A DNA stretch of 64,000 bases from Zoroaster sp. YZ-2022 (GCA_029582265.1 CM055835.1:7431500-7495499); one strand, 5' to 3'; shown: positions 1-12,179, numbered from the stretch's first letter. Made by a program: numbers and translations. Notes: generated by a model from the sequence alone, not told the origin.

Positions 1-170
1 TTACATGGAGTTGTCTGGATTGTGGGATCGACTACTTATACTCCTTACTTTAAAAACACTCAAGAGTTTGTGCACACTGCCTGAAAGGCTGAAACCACTG
101 AGGAGTCATAGCTATCGGTCACCCTGATATGGTTACTTATACATGTACTACAAATAGGCCAAACAAGTCT

Positions 171-597
171 CCGGTTTCTTAGAGCGCGTCGCCTCAGACC
201 CGCACGTCGGCATTTTTAATTTTCTTTTGTTGACACTCTCCTTTTGCCCAGTCCCAGGACCAGTACCTGACTGCCATTCATATCTTCTTCTTTTGTGTTC
301 ATTTCACACCGAGACTAATTTCCTCTCTTACAGTGCGTTTAGGCTATGTATGTATAGCTTGTTGTCTCACTTTGCCTTTGAGAAAGAACCTGCTCGGTTC
401 GAAACGATGTCCAATTGCAGCCAAAATTGCTGTATCGATTGGAATTCTGCTGTGCTGTGTTTTAAACAACTTTTTCACATAGGGGTATGAACTTTTGCTC
501 GCTTTTTGAGGCCTCTCTTATCCACCATACTTTGTATGTGGGAAATTAGGTCGCCGCGAATACCTGTATATATCACGTATTTCCCTGTTGGAAAAAG
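171..597 (+). repeat. Dispersed repeat, copy 1
   Basis: This stretch matches, in inverted orientation and with drift, 47276-47552. Shared words include ACGATGTCCAATTGCAGCC and GAGGCCTCTCTTA. Copy 1 carries about 130 extra bases in the middle that copy 2 lacks. I see no coding potential shared by the copies and cannot assign a transposon class. Confidence 0.6.
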
Positions 598-1863
598 ACC
601 CCCCCACCCCCCAAGAAAAAAACTAACATTTTTGGGCCTTAGATGGGATTTTTTTTCTGCAGGTCTACTGAGCCAGCATCTAGGGGGATCCAGGCATTTT
701 GAAGGGGGATCAAGATTCGGTTGTAATTAATTTGATGGTTCTCCAATAACAAGAACAAAAACTAATTAAATAATTATGAAAAAAATCAGGATCCCCCATT
801 TGTGAATGTTATTATTTTGAAAACTAATTAAATAATTATGAAAAAAATCAGGATCCCCCATTTGTGAATGTTATTATTTTGTTTAACGGAAGAATACATT
901 TTATAGATATTTTGTGTAAAAATAACATTTCCGAAATGTTTTTCGAAATTCTTTACTTCCCAATCGACTTTCCCCGAAAATGACCATGTCTAAAATCAAA
1001 GTGACGAGACGATCAAATAGACCCAATAATTTGGAAAGTGAAAGTAGATGGACAGCCTACATATGTTTTTTAACTTTATAGGTCACAAACAAAGCAATTA
1101 ATATCAATTTGTTAATTTCTCATCTTAACCTTGATTGGTGGCATCACTGAACCAATACGTCTATTGATAGACAAACACAATTCTCATTAGCAAGAAGTAG
1201 AGCGCGGAATGTTGTCTTTTCTCATCGAACTATGACAAATAAATGCTCACAATTGAATTCCCGTTGTCAAAGGTGGGACGGTCACGGGTGACTAAAAATG
1301 TCAAATTCCAATGACACCCTAGAACCTCACCCAATCATGGCCCCCTCCCCCTCTTGAGTTAAAATTGTTTGAGTTTGAAATATTGGTTAAAATATAAATT
1401 AAAACATTGAAGAAAACATCTAATACATTTTTGAAAACTTAAATTACAATTTAAAAAACCTAGGAAAGTTTTCGAAGATTTTAGAAATATTTTGCAAATT
1501 TAGCAATAATTATTTTTTTCACTTTTATGGAAAAAATTTAAACATTTGAAAACAATGGTAGACCCAAAATTTAAGTATTCTAACGTAATATTCTACCAAA
1601 AACTTAATATTCCACTGAATATGTTCGAAAGCAGATTGTTATTGAGTGAGTTTGAATATCTTTTGAGACATAGGCCTACTTCTACACTAACAAATATCCC
1701 AACAACGAAACATCATGTTTCGAAATCTGAATTATGTCCTTCAAAATATCACAATTTATGACAATGATTCAAGAAATACATAAAATTCCTAGATGCAACC
1801 ACGAAATAACATCAGCTTGAAGGTCATGGGATTGGCTCTGATGATGGAATTTGATATACAAGG
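598..1863. other. AT-rich stretch without recognisable gene
   Basis: Apart from a 62-bp tandem duplication near its left end, I see only AT-rich non-coding sequence. The short ORFs here have no splice context or recognisable motif. Confidence 0.5.
758..882. repeat. 62-bp tandem duplication
   Basis: Two essentially identical 62-bp units lie head to tail (offset seen at CTAATTAAATAATTATG, 762 and 824), each containing CAGGATCCCCCATTTGTGA. The identity suggests recent duplication. Confidence 0.85.
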
Positions 1864-2121
1864 TTATGAACAATAGGAAGACACGCTCATTGTGTCATGG
1901 GAGTCAGAGAGTCTCTTCAGGTACGAAGGACATGGAGAAATGCCATAATGAAACTCGTACTCTGATACTGTGGGAAAATATCTGGTGGTCAGAAGACAAG
2001 TTAGTTTAATAATGTTGGCTTGTTGACAAACCGCTGAGAAGTCATCCTGGAATGTTTTGTATGTCAACAAATCACCCAGGTTGTATGTGCGAACACCGGC
2101 AGTATCTAAGCAATACAATTC
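1864..2121 (-). CDS. Terminal coding exon of an unidentified gene
   Basis: On the - strand a pyrimidine-rich tract ending CTATCTCAG is followed at 2121 by 85 codons in phase 0 and then a TAA stop. The peptide starts ELYCLDTAGVRTYNLGDLL and ends SVSSYCS. It has mixed, globular-looking composition with several Cys, Tyr and Leu, no repeats and no low complexity, unlike the short ORFs around it. The good acceptor plus a stop fits the last exon of a gene transcribed leftwards. I do not recognise the family. I found no convincing upstream exon between 2.1 and 12.8 kb, so either the preceding intron is long or the exon is a stray duplicate. It could also be a chance ORF, but the composition and acceptor argue against that. 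Confidence 0.55.
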   Translation of the reverse strand, partial: ELYCLDTAGVRTYNLGDLLTYKTFQDDFSAVCQQANIIKLTCLLTTRYFPTVSEYEFHYGISPCPSYLKRLSDSHDTMSVSSYCS

Positions 2122-4397
2122 CTGAGATAGAAAGTGAATGTGTGTCTAGAATAAATATACCTAGAATAATTGCTCCTTAGGATAATTTGTGGTTTCTAGT
2201 TTGCAGCATATAATTGTGAAACGGGTCAAATGGAACTAATATGCTATATTTTTTCAAAGGAGTTTGGTATGTCAAGTTCTTCTTAAAAAGCAAATTAAAC
2301 ATTGCCTACAAAGAAATAACTTGTGATGATTATCACTAAGAATAATGATTTTGGTATGTATAACAATAAACTGCACAGTCAAGTGAGCATTAGTTTGTTT
2401 GTGATTAATTCCTTCTCTTGGTCATTAACCGTTAAAAAAATCATTTTGGCAATGCGTTTAACTTACAAAATTATTAATATTATTATTTTGTTAAATAGTT
2501 TTGACACTTTGGGGTTAAATATCTCAGTGATATAGGCCTACATTCATGACAAGATCCTAAAGCGCCAGTTTATTTCGCCTGTGAATGGTTGTTGGTTTTC
2601 GACAGTTTTTGTCCCCAACAAATCCACGAATTTAACAGATTATTTCAAATGATACCGGTAATCCATTACGCATTCATTTTGTTTACGTCCTGAATGTACG
2701 GCTATACACACCTGGCTCAACGCGTGATTTCAACTAAATAATAGGTGTTTAAGATCCTCAATGTCGAGGTTAAAACGGGGACCAGTTTCATTATAATTAT
2801 TTGTTAATTTTATAATTGAAACAATGTTATTGGTTGTTGCTCAACTATTTTTTATAATTTCTTGAAATCACAATAAAATCGGAAGAGTACTTTTTCCAAT
2901 TGGACTGTAATGTGTAAACATACCGGGGGTACCGGTACTGTTAAAGAATAGTTGCTTTGTGTAAATTTCAAATGAAAGTAGGCCTACACAGAATAATTTT
3001 TCAGGATAATTTTTTAATCAAGTAATAACCAATGCTGAAACTTCTCTTTAATAATCGTGAGCAAAATCAATTTTGCCCCCCCAATGCGGGCCTCAATAAT
3101 CTGGTATTACCTTCAAAATACAAAAATATTGAATTTCTTTGTAATTCAAGTTCAACACATTTCTTATCAAGAGGTCAGTAACAATGCTTCATGCACTTGT
3201 TATTCAACTCAACAAAAAAGACTTGCCAATGGGCAATACCAGGTAACAAACAAATCAGTAACTCCATCAGCCACGCATTCCTTTTAAACTATTCAATAAA
3301 TAAGGTGATCCTTAGTCGGAACAGTTTTAATTTGAAGGACCTAAATAATAACATTATTAATAATAACCCAAAGCCTGCAAACTGTCTAGTATTTCCCCTC
3401 ACAGGTACTGATTGTCACGACAGACGTGTAAACGATACACAGTGACTAGCAGCCAACATTTAATAACGAGCATGCAATTAAGTGCAGGTCATAAGACCAA
3501 AAACAATCAATGTAACATTTTCTATTGAAGATTAAAATGACATTGAACATGACAAGATTACTGCGTGCATGCCTCCTCTGACCACCAGATCAAAGAGCTC
3601 GATCAATCTAATCTTATACGGGCCTTTACATGAATAGTCCAAGCACTGATCCTTTACCTACATCCGTGAATCCGTCATACTATCCATATGGGACGGGGGC
3701 TACACGTTTCGTAGCGTAACTGTTACTGGTCTTTTAAGATACCGTCACACCCTTCTGCGAAGAAGCCCACAAAGTTGAAATGAATTATTTCTGAATAGTA
3801 AGTCTGTATAACAAATTATCTGCCACTCATGCGAATTTCTAAAGCCCTTCCACATGACATTCTAATATCAACTTCAATATTCTCCAAAAATATTTATGAC
3901 TTTCAGAATGGGGACTAACGTGCCGTCACACAAACCAAAACAAAATTCACGAATGTATGCTGATTGATACTGGGGGATTGCCATCTACAAGGCTAACAAA
4001 TAAATATTACAACAAAATAAGCCAAATCACATGGCAACATTTCAACATATCCCAGCACGATATAATTAAGGCTACATCACCTAACGCATTGCCTATTATT
4101 TTCAATGTGTCGTTATCGTGAAAATAGTGAGTATGTATGATCAGATATTAATTTACATTTATTTTTCAACGTGGAAATTACGTTTGAAGGGAACAGCATC
4201 TAAAACTCCTTGGTATAAAGTTTGTATACGTAGCAATCATTCTTGAGAAATTGTTTCGTCTGAAGTGCTTTCATCTTTGAGAAGACATGAATTGATATGT
4301 TGAATTTACAAAAAGTTGTCGCACGGCAACTTCATGTAAAACATAAGAACTTAAAAGACATGCAAAAAGTTTTTCGTTACATTCTGAAAAGCGTAAA
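2122..4397. other. Non-coding stretch, no feature recognised
   Basis: AT-rich sequence with several TAGGCCTA words (for example near 2535 and 2980). I see no exon, RNA gene or repeat with identifiable ends. Short ORFs at 3057-3445 look random. Confidence 0.45.
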
Positions 4398-4515
4398 CAC
4401 TTACTGTGTGTTGACAGTGTGTTGATAGTGTGTTGATAGTTGATAGTGTGTTGATAGTTGATAGTGTGTTGATAGTGTGTTGATAGTGTGTTGATAGTTG
4501 ATAGTGTGTTGATGT
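4398..4515. repeat. TGTGTTGATAG microsatellite-like array
   Basis: About 120 bp is built from alternating units GTGTGTTGATAG and TTGATAG. The - strand ORF across it (repeated INTLSTHYQ-like peptide) is a by-product of the repeat. Confidence 0.9.
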
Positions 4516-6224
4516 GTTTCACTGTTTAGTTAGATATATTTCTTTAAAACGAGAGGGTTGAAATGAACGTATACGTTACCAATGCTATACCGTATACCTA
4601 CATATGCAAATGTTGTATACAACGCAAGCCTGATCGATTGTTTATAATTTGTGTAAATCTTGTCGAGAGTTTCACGTATAAAGGGTCGGTCAGTCATAAT
4701 GAGCCTAAAAAGTAATATCTTTTCCACATAATGTACGGTATATAAAAGGCATTGGTGGATCGGCGTGCCCCTTTTTTAACCATTCATGTAAAATAATAAT
4801 ACTTTGTTTGTGTGCCCCCCTGCGCTTTTTGGAGACACTTGATCCATGCCTGTGTTAAGCTAAGGCTATAAAGGGTAAAGGGTATACACGATGCAGAGTT
4901 CCGGTATATATACACGTCTTAATAACACAGTACTCACAAGAGTTCTGACTTAAACGATATTGATTAGATAGAACACATGAAATTTACATAACTTTTGGTC
5001 ACAAAATCACAATGTTTTCAAAAAAGTATATTATTGTAATTATTATTGTCATTAATATTTACTGGCCAAACCTACAAAGAGTGTATACCGTCTGTGTTTT
5101 TCATGGGAACACTGGTTTAAAATTATATTCTTATAGAAAGGAAAACAAAAATACTTTGATGTGAGATATTTCACAAATAGTTGTCAGAAGCTCAGTTCAA
5201 CAGGAATTAGGCCTAGGCCTATGTTCCCAAATACATTCATGATGGGCCCATCATAAATTCACTGTAAAGGCATCCTTTCCATATGAGCCTGTATTATCAT
5301 TTCTTAAGTTAATTAGTCTTACTGTTCCACGCTTGATGAAAAAGAAAATCTCCAAAAATTGCTGGTAAAATAGCGAAAAATACCCCTTATAAGTTATAAT
5401 ATTTATAATACTTACTGCGATGTTGCTGACGTGATGATGAAAAGGCGTGAACAACCCAACTTTCTCTTCAACCTAATGTTCTGGATGACTAATGACTATA
5501 TCTGGTGGTGGGTTGGTGCAATTCTCCATGGCTGATACGTTCAAATTGGCAGGGTAGCAAATATCTGGGTATTTGCTGATGACCGAGCAGCTTTAACCAA
5601 GACCATTACTGGACTTGGTAGATACCGTCCCTGCTCATTTGATACGGCTGTATGGTTGGCGTGGTACTTGGTTGGCGATGTTTCTTGGTCTACGTCCAAC
5701 CTCTAAGCTCACTTGCGAAACACTGAAATATTTGACAGTCTGGTATAAACACGAGGACAATACCCGAATATGCCTGAAATCAGTTGAGTGTAGATGATTT
5801 GATCATTTAACAATTCTTATGCCCACGTATAACATCCAATGATTGTTATCTTGATGGCCATTGAGCTGGGGATATTCATCAATGGTACCCAGGCACTTGC
5901 ATTATTGAGCACGCTCCTTTCAGAATAATCCTCTGTTTCTGGAACCTATTAATATCTAAGTTATTCATATGCATTGTATGATTTTCATTTTTTAGTTTCT
6001 CTATAAATGTTGCTACAAACATTGTAAATAAGCTGTTGCGAAATGAAAACTGCTTACCAACCTAAAGGACCCGTAGTATAAATGCACTGAAAATATTAGT
6101 TGTTAGCTTTACGTTTCAAACCTAGCAGGTTCTTTCTTTCTTCTTTGTATTAAACTCTCAGACTATATAAAAATTACTTGAAAATTTATGTTTGTTCCGG
6201 CAATAAAAGGATTATGCTTACCTA
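4516..6224. other. Non-coding stretch, no gene recognised
   Basis: I find nothing with gene structure here. A short block near 4550 (GAGGGTTGAAATGAACGTATA) recurs in diverged form near 9645, so at least one small dispersed repeat is present. Confidence 0.4.
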
Positions 6225-6226
6225 TA

Positions 6227-6495
6227 CAGTATGTCCCAAAAAAAGTGTCACTCTAACACTAACAGTCTAACTATTTCTGAAAATACCAAAACCACGAAAT
6301 AAATTTTGGAACTTTTTCAATTGCACAGATATACTCCTAATCCTTGGCCTAAACATCTGTGATTACATAAAACTCACAGGTGTTTAGGCCAAGGATTAGG
6401 AGTATCTGTGCAATTGAAAAAGTTCCAAAATGTATTTCGGGGTTTTGGTATATTTTCAGAAATAGTTAGAGTGACACTTTTTTGGGGACATACTG
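6227..6495. mobile_element. Mariner/Tc1-type MITE (hairpin)
   Basis: A 269-bp near-perfect palindrome begins CAGTATGTCCCAAAAAAAG and ends in the complement CTTTTTTGGGGACATACTG. It is flanked on both sides by TA (6225-6226 and 6496-6497), the target dinucleotide of Tc1/mariner elements. It encodes nothing, so it must have been moved by a transposase in trans. The arms differ at few positions, suggesting modest age. Confidence 0.9.
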
Positions 6496-6497
6496 TA

Positions 6498-7746
6498 GTT
6501 TTGTTTCAGACTTGGCGTTTCTGGTAAATATATATTTAATATTTTGTGGGGCTCATAAGTGCTACCGGATACATAAACATTTGGAGGGTTAATAGAGAAA
6601 CGTATTTTTAAAACCCGAAAAAGGTACTCTGGTTATTTATTTCCAGATCTATAAACGTATTGGTTTTAAGTGTTTTAACTATGTATTTGTAGTTCTATTT
6701 ATTTTGGTATATACATTTTTTTCCAGCGCCTCGGAATATGTTTGGTCATAGATAGATGGCGCTTTACAATTTTGTATTATTATTATTATATTATTATAAG
6801 TGAATCCAACTCATGATACAACCAAATAACAGTAATTTTATTCTCAATTGTCGTTATATATATAGGCCTGTGTATTCATATCTAACGAAGATCAAAAATT
6901 AGTGAATGGAAATTTGTGAATTTATTACCTGAATAGGTCCACAAATGACAGAGAAAATTATCAAATTCATTTGTAATTTCTTGAACTGGGCAATAGAGGC
7001 CAGCATTCTTTCCCATAGCCAGAAGTATTCACCAAAAATAGAAGTAACGGCATTTTAAACTGAATTTATTTTTCTAATTTCTTTTGAAATGAGAGTACCT
7101 TTGACAAATGAATTTCTCAGATGATCACATCACCAACGTCACACACCTAATCAGTGTTTAGATACTAAATCTGTATTTACCGATAGTAAAATATATTAAC
7201 GATAGAGCATAATTGATAAGGGAATGTATACATTAATATTGATTCCAGCAATACCAACACTGCCTTTCTTAACGCCTCTTATTCCAACGACGAAGGAAAG
7301 AACCAACTCATTGTGACTGGGTAGGCTACATGGCCTTGTAATCTCGTGTAGGCGTGTCTTTTGTGGCTGCTAATAAAGCAAGGTATTAAATGGTGACGAT
7401 GATGCATGAAGCATGAACGTCAACGGAATGCTTTTCAATTCTCGCCATTATTTGGTAGCACTCCCAAGTTGTGCTTTTGTGTGTCTGATATATTACCATA
7501 TGTCACACAAATGCTACAGTCATTTTGTATTTTGGTATATTGGCCAAGTTTAAATACTTCAAAGCTCAGTCTCTAAACGGTTCTTGTCCTCATAAGAAGG
7601 CCCGTAGTCAGAATGTGTTCGCCTTGACTGAAGGCAACCCGGAACACAAAGTATACAACAACAAAAACCACGCACCCCACCGCCCCAGATCACCCCTTCT
7701 ACACCTGTACATACAGCTGTTTTAAAGATCATTTACATAAAACAGG
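6498..7746. other. Non-coding stretch, no gene recognised
   Basis: AT-rich sequence with short ATT-type runs near 6775-6800. The ORF at 7525-7725 has no splice context or motif. Confidence 0.4.
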
Positions 7747-7754
7747 CGCGCGTC

Positions 7755-7880
7755 CAGCGGCGGCACCAGACCTGTTAAACTGGTAATTTTGTACTGCTGA
7801 AAAAGCATTGACTTACCATCGGGGAAAAAATTGGGGGCATTTACTCCCCTTGCCCCCCCCCCCCCGTAGCGCCGCCACTG
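7755..7880. mobile_element. hAT-like MITE with 8-bp target duplication
   Basis: This 126-bp element starts CAGCGGCGGCACCAG and ends GTAGCGCCGCCACTG, so its termini are imperfect inverted repeats of CAGYGGCGGC type. It is flanked by an exact 8-bp direct repeat CGCGCGTC (7747-7754 and 7881-7888). CAG ends with 8-bp duplications are characteristic of hAT transposons. A C-rich run lies just inside the right end. Confidence 0.88.
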
Positions 7881-7900
7881 CGCGCGTCTAGGGTCTTGAA

Positions 7901-7938
7901 GCGGGGAGGGGAAAGGGGGAGGGGAAAGGGGGGGGGGC
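7901..7938 (+). repeat. G-run tract, G-quadruplex candidate
   Basis: Five runs of four or more G separated by A-rich spacers lie directly right of the hAT-like MITE. The spacing satisfies the usual G-quadruplex pattern on the + strand. Confidence 0.75.
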
Positions 7939-7945
7939 GCACTGC

Positions 7946-8935
7946 CAAAAAAGGGTCACAAAAAAACGTTAGGTAAATGTACACCTGCCCCCTTTTCCCC
8001 TCCCTCAGATCTACCAATGACGTAATAAAAATTATGTTGGCCTAATTCCTGTAATTACCACAAATCGAAATACTACAGTTTCTGAAAAGTTGTGGGATGT
8101 AAATTAAGGATTGCATAATCTATCAAGTTAATAGGTTTCATTTAGCAGTTCTTATTTTCCACATAGAATATTGAGTTGTTACAAACTTTATTCATTCCTG
8201 GCCATCACATTTCCATGACAAAAATGTTTTTACCAGAAAACTGTGATTGTTGATCATCCGTATTTCAGAGGTGTTGCGAGTTATTATTGAGCTGAAACGT
8301 CGACAGAATACGCGCCAATCATGACCTGTCTTCAAAGATATATCACCCATGTTTTTCATTATTTTACTGGCAATTTCAGTCCGGCAAATTTCTTATAATT
8401 AAAACAAATACGCTATTTTGCCTTAGGAAATGAAAACTAATCCGTAAAATGATCGATATCGATAGAAATATCGACATCAATGATGGGTCATGTCATATTT
8501 TTTGGGCACTTAATAAGTGCAGGCCTAATATATGTTAAATCATTAAACTTCAGACAGTTATTTTGTGAAATAGTTCTTTTAAAAGTAGCCTTTGTTTTAT
8601 ATTGCTGTATGTTTTATATTGCAATATTGCCTTGCGTATCTACAAATACGCATAAGCCTACACTAATTTTTTTAATTGTTGGGGTGGAGATTGCAGTACT
8701 TGTTTAGTTTAAGAATAAGAGAAGGCACAACACTGGTTATTTCCATCAGATTATGAAAATATCGAATTATTTTCTACAAACTTACCGTTGGTGTAAGTTG
8801 GACAATTTAGTTTTGTCTCAAGTGCCTTTACTTAAAGGGGCAGTATCGTCACGATCGGAGCAGACTTCCAACAGGGCATGGAATCGATCGATGTCCAATT
8901 GATTTTTTTTATTTTTTTTTGGATTTTTTTAATTA
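7946..8935. other. Non-coding stretch, no gene recognised
   Basis: AT-rich sequence containing ATCGAT-type palindromic words near 8450. The ORF at 8480-8707 is hydrophobic but has no signal that supports it as a gene. Confidence 0.4.
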
Positions 8936-9150
8936 TTTTTTATTATTGCCCTACGTGTGTATAGCACTGTATACTCAGTGCTTTCCGAGTGTCTGTGAAA
9001 AACTACACAGGCGACTCGGGCGGGATTCGAACCCACGACCTCCTGCTTACGTCTCAACCTCTCGACCACCGAGCTTGCCCGATGACGATTGGCCGGCTAG
9101 AATCCTATATAGCAGCGGGTTCCGCGATATATATAGATTGGTGACATTCT
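8936..9150 (-). mobile_element. tRNA-derived SINE, copy 1
   Basis: Read on the - strand, this contains a tRNA-like head: A-box-like GGTGGTCGAGAGGTT and a B box GGTTCGAATCC. A tail of about 100 bp follows, ending in TTATTATT-type sequence on the + strand side. A second copy follows directly at 9178. The body carries extra unique sequence beyond the tRNA-like part, which argues for a SINE, not a tRNA gene. Confidence 0.8.
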
Positions 9151-9177
9151 TGCGTCGGGAGATAAACAATTGATTTT

Positions 9178-9402
9178 TTATTATTGCCCTACACCGACGT
9201 GTGTATAGCACTGTATACTCAGTGCTTTATGAGTGTCTGTGAAAAACTACACAGGCGACTCGGGCAGGATTCGAACCCACGACCTCCTGCTTACTAGTGC
9301 AGACGTCTTAACCTCTCGACCACCGAGCTTGCCCGATGACGATTGGCCAGCTAGAATCCTATATAGCAGCGGGTTCCGCGATATATATAGATTGGTGACA
9401 GT
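9178..9402 (-). mobile_element. tRNA-derived SINE, copy 2
   Basis: This is a near-identical copy of the preceding element in the same orientation, again with the GGTTCGAATCC B box. It has a longer variable-loop region (extra AGTGCA next to the anticodon arm) and slightly different tail. The two copies lie about 30 bp apart, as expected from insertion at neighbouring sites or from tandem duplication. Confidence 0.8.
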
Positions 9403-10509
9403 TTAAGATGAACGCAGTGACTGCAAATTACTGCCTCATTTATGCAGCAGCAACGGTAATATGACCTTATCTTGTGGGCAATTATTTTCAGTCACTGAGT
9501 TAATCTAAAACAAGCACTCCGATTCCATGGCCTTGTTTTTCCCTTGTTTAAAAATGTTTTTCGTTTTATTCCTAAAAAAAGTGAGCAACTTGTGATGAAA
9601 CTTTGACATGTTAGTTTGTGATATACCGTAGTTCTTGATAACCAGAGGGTTGGAATGAACATATAATAATAAATACAAGTCTTGTACCTTCACCTAAAGT
9701 TCGGAGTTAGGCATACACTTTTTTTTGCAATACAAAATAATAATATCAACAATGGCATACAGTTCAATACTCTAACAGAATAACAATTTAGGACTATTTG
9801 CAGTCAGATCAGATTTTAATTTTCACAACACACTTTTGTGGGGAAAAAAACAGTTAGATTAGTACAGTTGTCACCTTCAATAGTACAAGCTTTTGGCAAA
9901 TGAGGGTTACTCATAGATGGTTTTATCTCAATGTAATACTTTTATTGACAACTTGTTGACAACTTGTTAGTCTTCAATAAAACTTAATCAACATCAAATC
10001 TGGAATTACTGTTGAAGCCAAAGCCATGCTCTGATATTAATGTTTTACCAGCAAGAATGATGCAAAGTTGTAAAATTGAGAGCGAGCGAGATCAGTGGTG
10101 CTATTTGAAGAAAGAAAAAACGAAAATGGAGGCCATTTGAAACTCTTAGAAATGAAGACTGCCCTCATTTTCCCAAGAAATGGTTCTATCATTTTGAGTT
10201 ACTGTTTTGCCAGGGAAATTTAATTTTGTTATCTCTTTCAAAAAAATTCTTGTATCACCTCCCCCTCTCGTCCCGCGCCCCCGTTGCAGTGGCCGTGTGT
10301 TCAGGAGATGCTTGCATGCTCTGTTTACGGCAGACGGAGATCCTCATTATACCGCACGGTACCGATAAAGCCATTTTGACATTCAATTGAATTCAATTCT
10401 TTAAGTTGTCCAAAACAACTTTAAAATGTTAATGTCGAAAAAAGCGAACATATAAACATTTATTAATTTACAAATATGCATTAAAATAAATAAAATAAAG
10501 ATAAAAACA
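9403..10509. other. Non-coding stretch, no gene recognised
   Basis: AT-rich. No exon, RNA gene or bounded repeat was recognised. Confidence 0.4.
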
Positions 10510-10670
10510 CTGAAATATCGAATACAACAAAACCTAATATTGCACCTGTAACATAAAGCAAACAACTGCAGAATAATAAAACAAATATAATATATTTGTT
10601 TTATTATTCTGCAGTTGTTTGCTTTATGTTACCGGTGCAATATTAGATTTTGTTGTATTCGATATTTCAG
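10510..10670. mobile_element. 160-bp near-perfect palindrome (hairpin MITE candidate)
   Basis: The arms start CTGAAATATCGAATACAAC and end in its complement, with the axis near 10590. Only a few mismatches separate the arms (for example CACCTGTAAC against GTTACCGGTG). Such a structure is typical of a foldback MITE. I see no clear target duplication. Confidence 0.75.
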
Positions 10671-10838
10671 TATATTATATACATTAATGAAAATGTATAA
10701 AGCATGCAGAGATTTTAATTACAAAATTAAAATTATACGTTTGTTGTATGTTCCTTCCCCCATGGTTGGTTGAGAAAAGACATTTACAAGAAAGAACGAG
10801 GTTATTGAGTTTAGGCCCTAAGTTCTCTATCCCCTGGT

Positions 10839-11165
10839 CAGTGCGCAACGTCGGAGTTTAATGAAGCTGACACGCAACATTATTTGCAAAAATGGGCCTG
10901 AAAACGCGCTCTCGAACCATTTGAGATTTCTTGAGAAAACATGAGTGTTTGAAAGTGCTCCCACGAAAACTATCTGTTCGGTAGCAAATGTTTCCACTAT
11001 AGGACCGAAACTGATGGAATGTTATCTTGAAATGTTATTCTCACTAAATTACAAATAAAATAATCGCTTTGACGGTATATTTGGGAGAAAACTCTTCTTA
11101 AAATTTGGTATAAATTCAACACATTTTTCCGACCCGTGGGTTGGGTTAAATATTGCGCACTGACT
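10839..11165. mobile_element. Possible MITE with short CAGTGCGCAA ends
   Basis: CAGTGCGCAA near 10841 is mirrored by TTGCGCACTG near 11154. The sequence between is non-coding. No convincing target duplication was seen, so this is tentative. Confidence 0.35.
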
Positions 11166-11498
11166 GTTTCATTTACTTATTTTTGTTAAAAGTTATTTTT
11201 TGTTAAAAGGTCGTGCTGGGTGACGCCGCACGGAGTCGCATACAAAAACTTCAATTTTTGTTGTTTAAAATCACGCAAATCGCTTCTACTATAACAGAAG
11301 GATCAACCAACTAAAGACATTTATCAACGAAAACTAAACGATTTGAAGAAATTTACGCCAGATAAAAAGCCTAAAAATCGACTCCATCGCTCGCCGAGAT
11401 CAACAGAGCTGAGCTGAGCGCGTCTTAGCAAAACAATTTTCGAACAGAACGGACTTTCAACCTTCCAGACAAGAAAACACCGCCTTTTCAGCGTTAAT

Positions 11499-11795
11499 AT
11501 GTCAACAAAAGCTGGAAAACAAACTTATTTGAACATTGGAAGTTTAAACTGTCGTGGTCTGAATGAGAAACGATGCAGAAATACCAGCTCGGAAAGCCTT
11601 ACAAGAATACCTCAGATAATTATGTAAAAAAGCCAAAAGGAAAACCAAAAACAAGCTGGGTATCTCTAATACAAAAATAACTCAGAGACTTGAATGAAAC
11701 CTTAGCATCGGCTCAAGAAAAGGCGATAAACCGTGACCATTGGAACACAATTATTTAGGGCGCCAGAGACGAACAGCGTCGATGATGATGATTAT
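11499..11795 (+). mobile_element. Internally deleted non-LTR retrotransposon (LINE) remnant
   Basis: An ATG at 11499 opens a peptide containing YLNIGSLNCRGLNEKRC, which resembles the first strand of the AP-like endonuclease domain at the start of LINE ORF2 (Leu-Asn-x-x-Gly-Leu type). The frame stops after about 43 codons. From about 11630 another frame reads KPKGKPKTSWVSLIQK, a stop, then LRDLNETLASAQEKAINRD and HWNTII, which resembles the extreme C-terminal tail of LINE reverse transcriptases. A GATGATGAT tail follows. The reverse-transcriptase core between the two is missing. This reads as a deleted, non-autonomous copy, and the family cannot be named. Confidence 0.55.
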
Positions 11796-11924
11796 GATGT
11801 CAAGTTTGCGAAGAAAGATACAATGTAACAATGTTCTATATGTTTATTGCACGCGCAAGATTCAAAGGGCGCGTATAATACGCATGGCTAGGCTAAGCGC
11901 GTACATGGCGCACGTTTGGTCTGG

Positions 11925-12165
11925 GCTGCGTTCCGCTTGCGCGAATGTATCGCAAACGTTCACGCGAACGTTTGGGGCGGGGACGGATGGGTCAAAGTGG
12001 AACCGATTGTGAGCGCAACGTTCGCACAACCGCAAACACATCAAAACTACGTTGGCCAACGTTCGCCAACAACGTTGGCGGCGCACAATTGGTTCCACTC
12101 GAAATTGTTTGCAAACGTTGGCGAACGTTTGCAACGTTCGCGCAAGGTGGAAACGTACCCTTTTG
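11925..12165. other. Cluster of AACGTT/GCGAACGTT words
   Basis: Within about 240 bp the palindrome AACGTT occurs eight times, usually inside GCAAACGTTGGCG or GCGAACGTTTGC. The block is CpG-rich against an AT-rich background. Flanking words GTGGAACCGATT and AATTGGTTCCAC form an inverted pair, so it may be a small palindromic mobile element. Overlapping short ORFs on both strands are shadows of the repeats. Confidence 0.6.
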
Positions 12166-12179
12166 CGTTGTGCGATGTT

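Noticed and set aside
8990..9090. Possible functional tRNA gene
   Set aside because: A and B boxes are present but the acceptor stem is not convincingly paired, and the sequence is embedded in a repeated SINE body with a second copy beside it.
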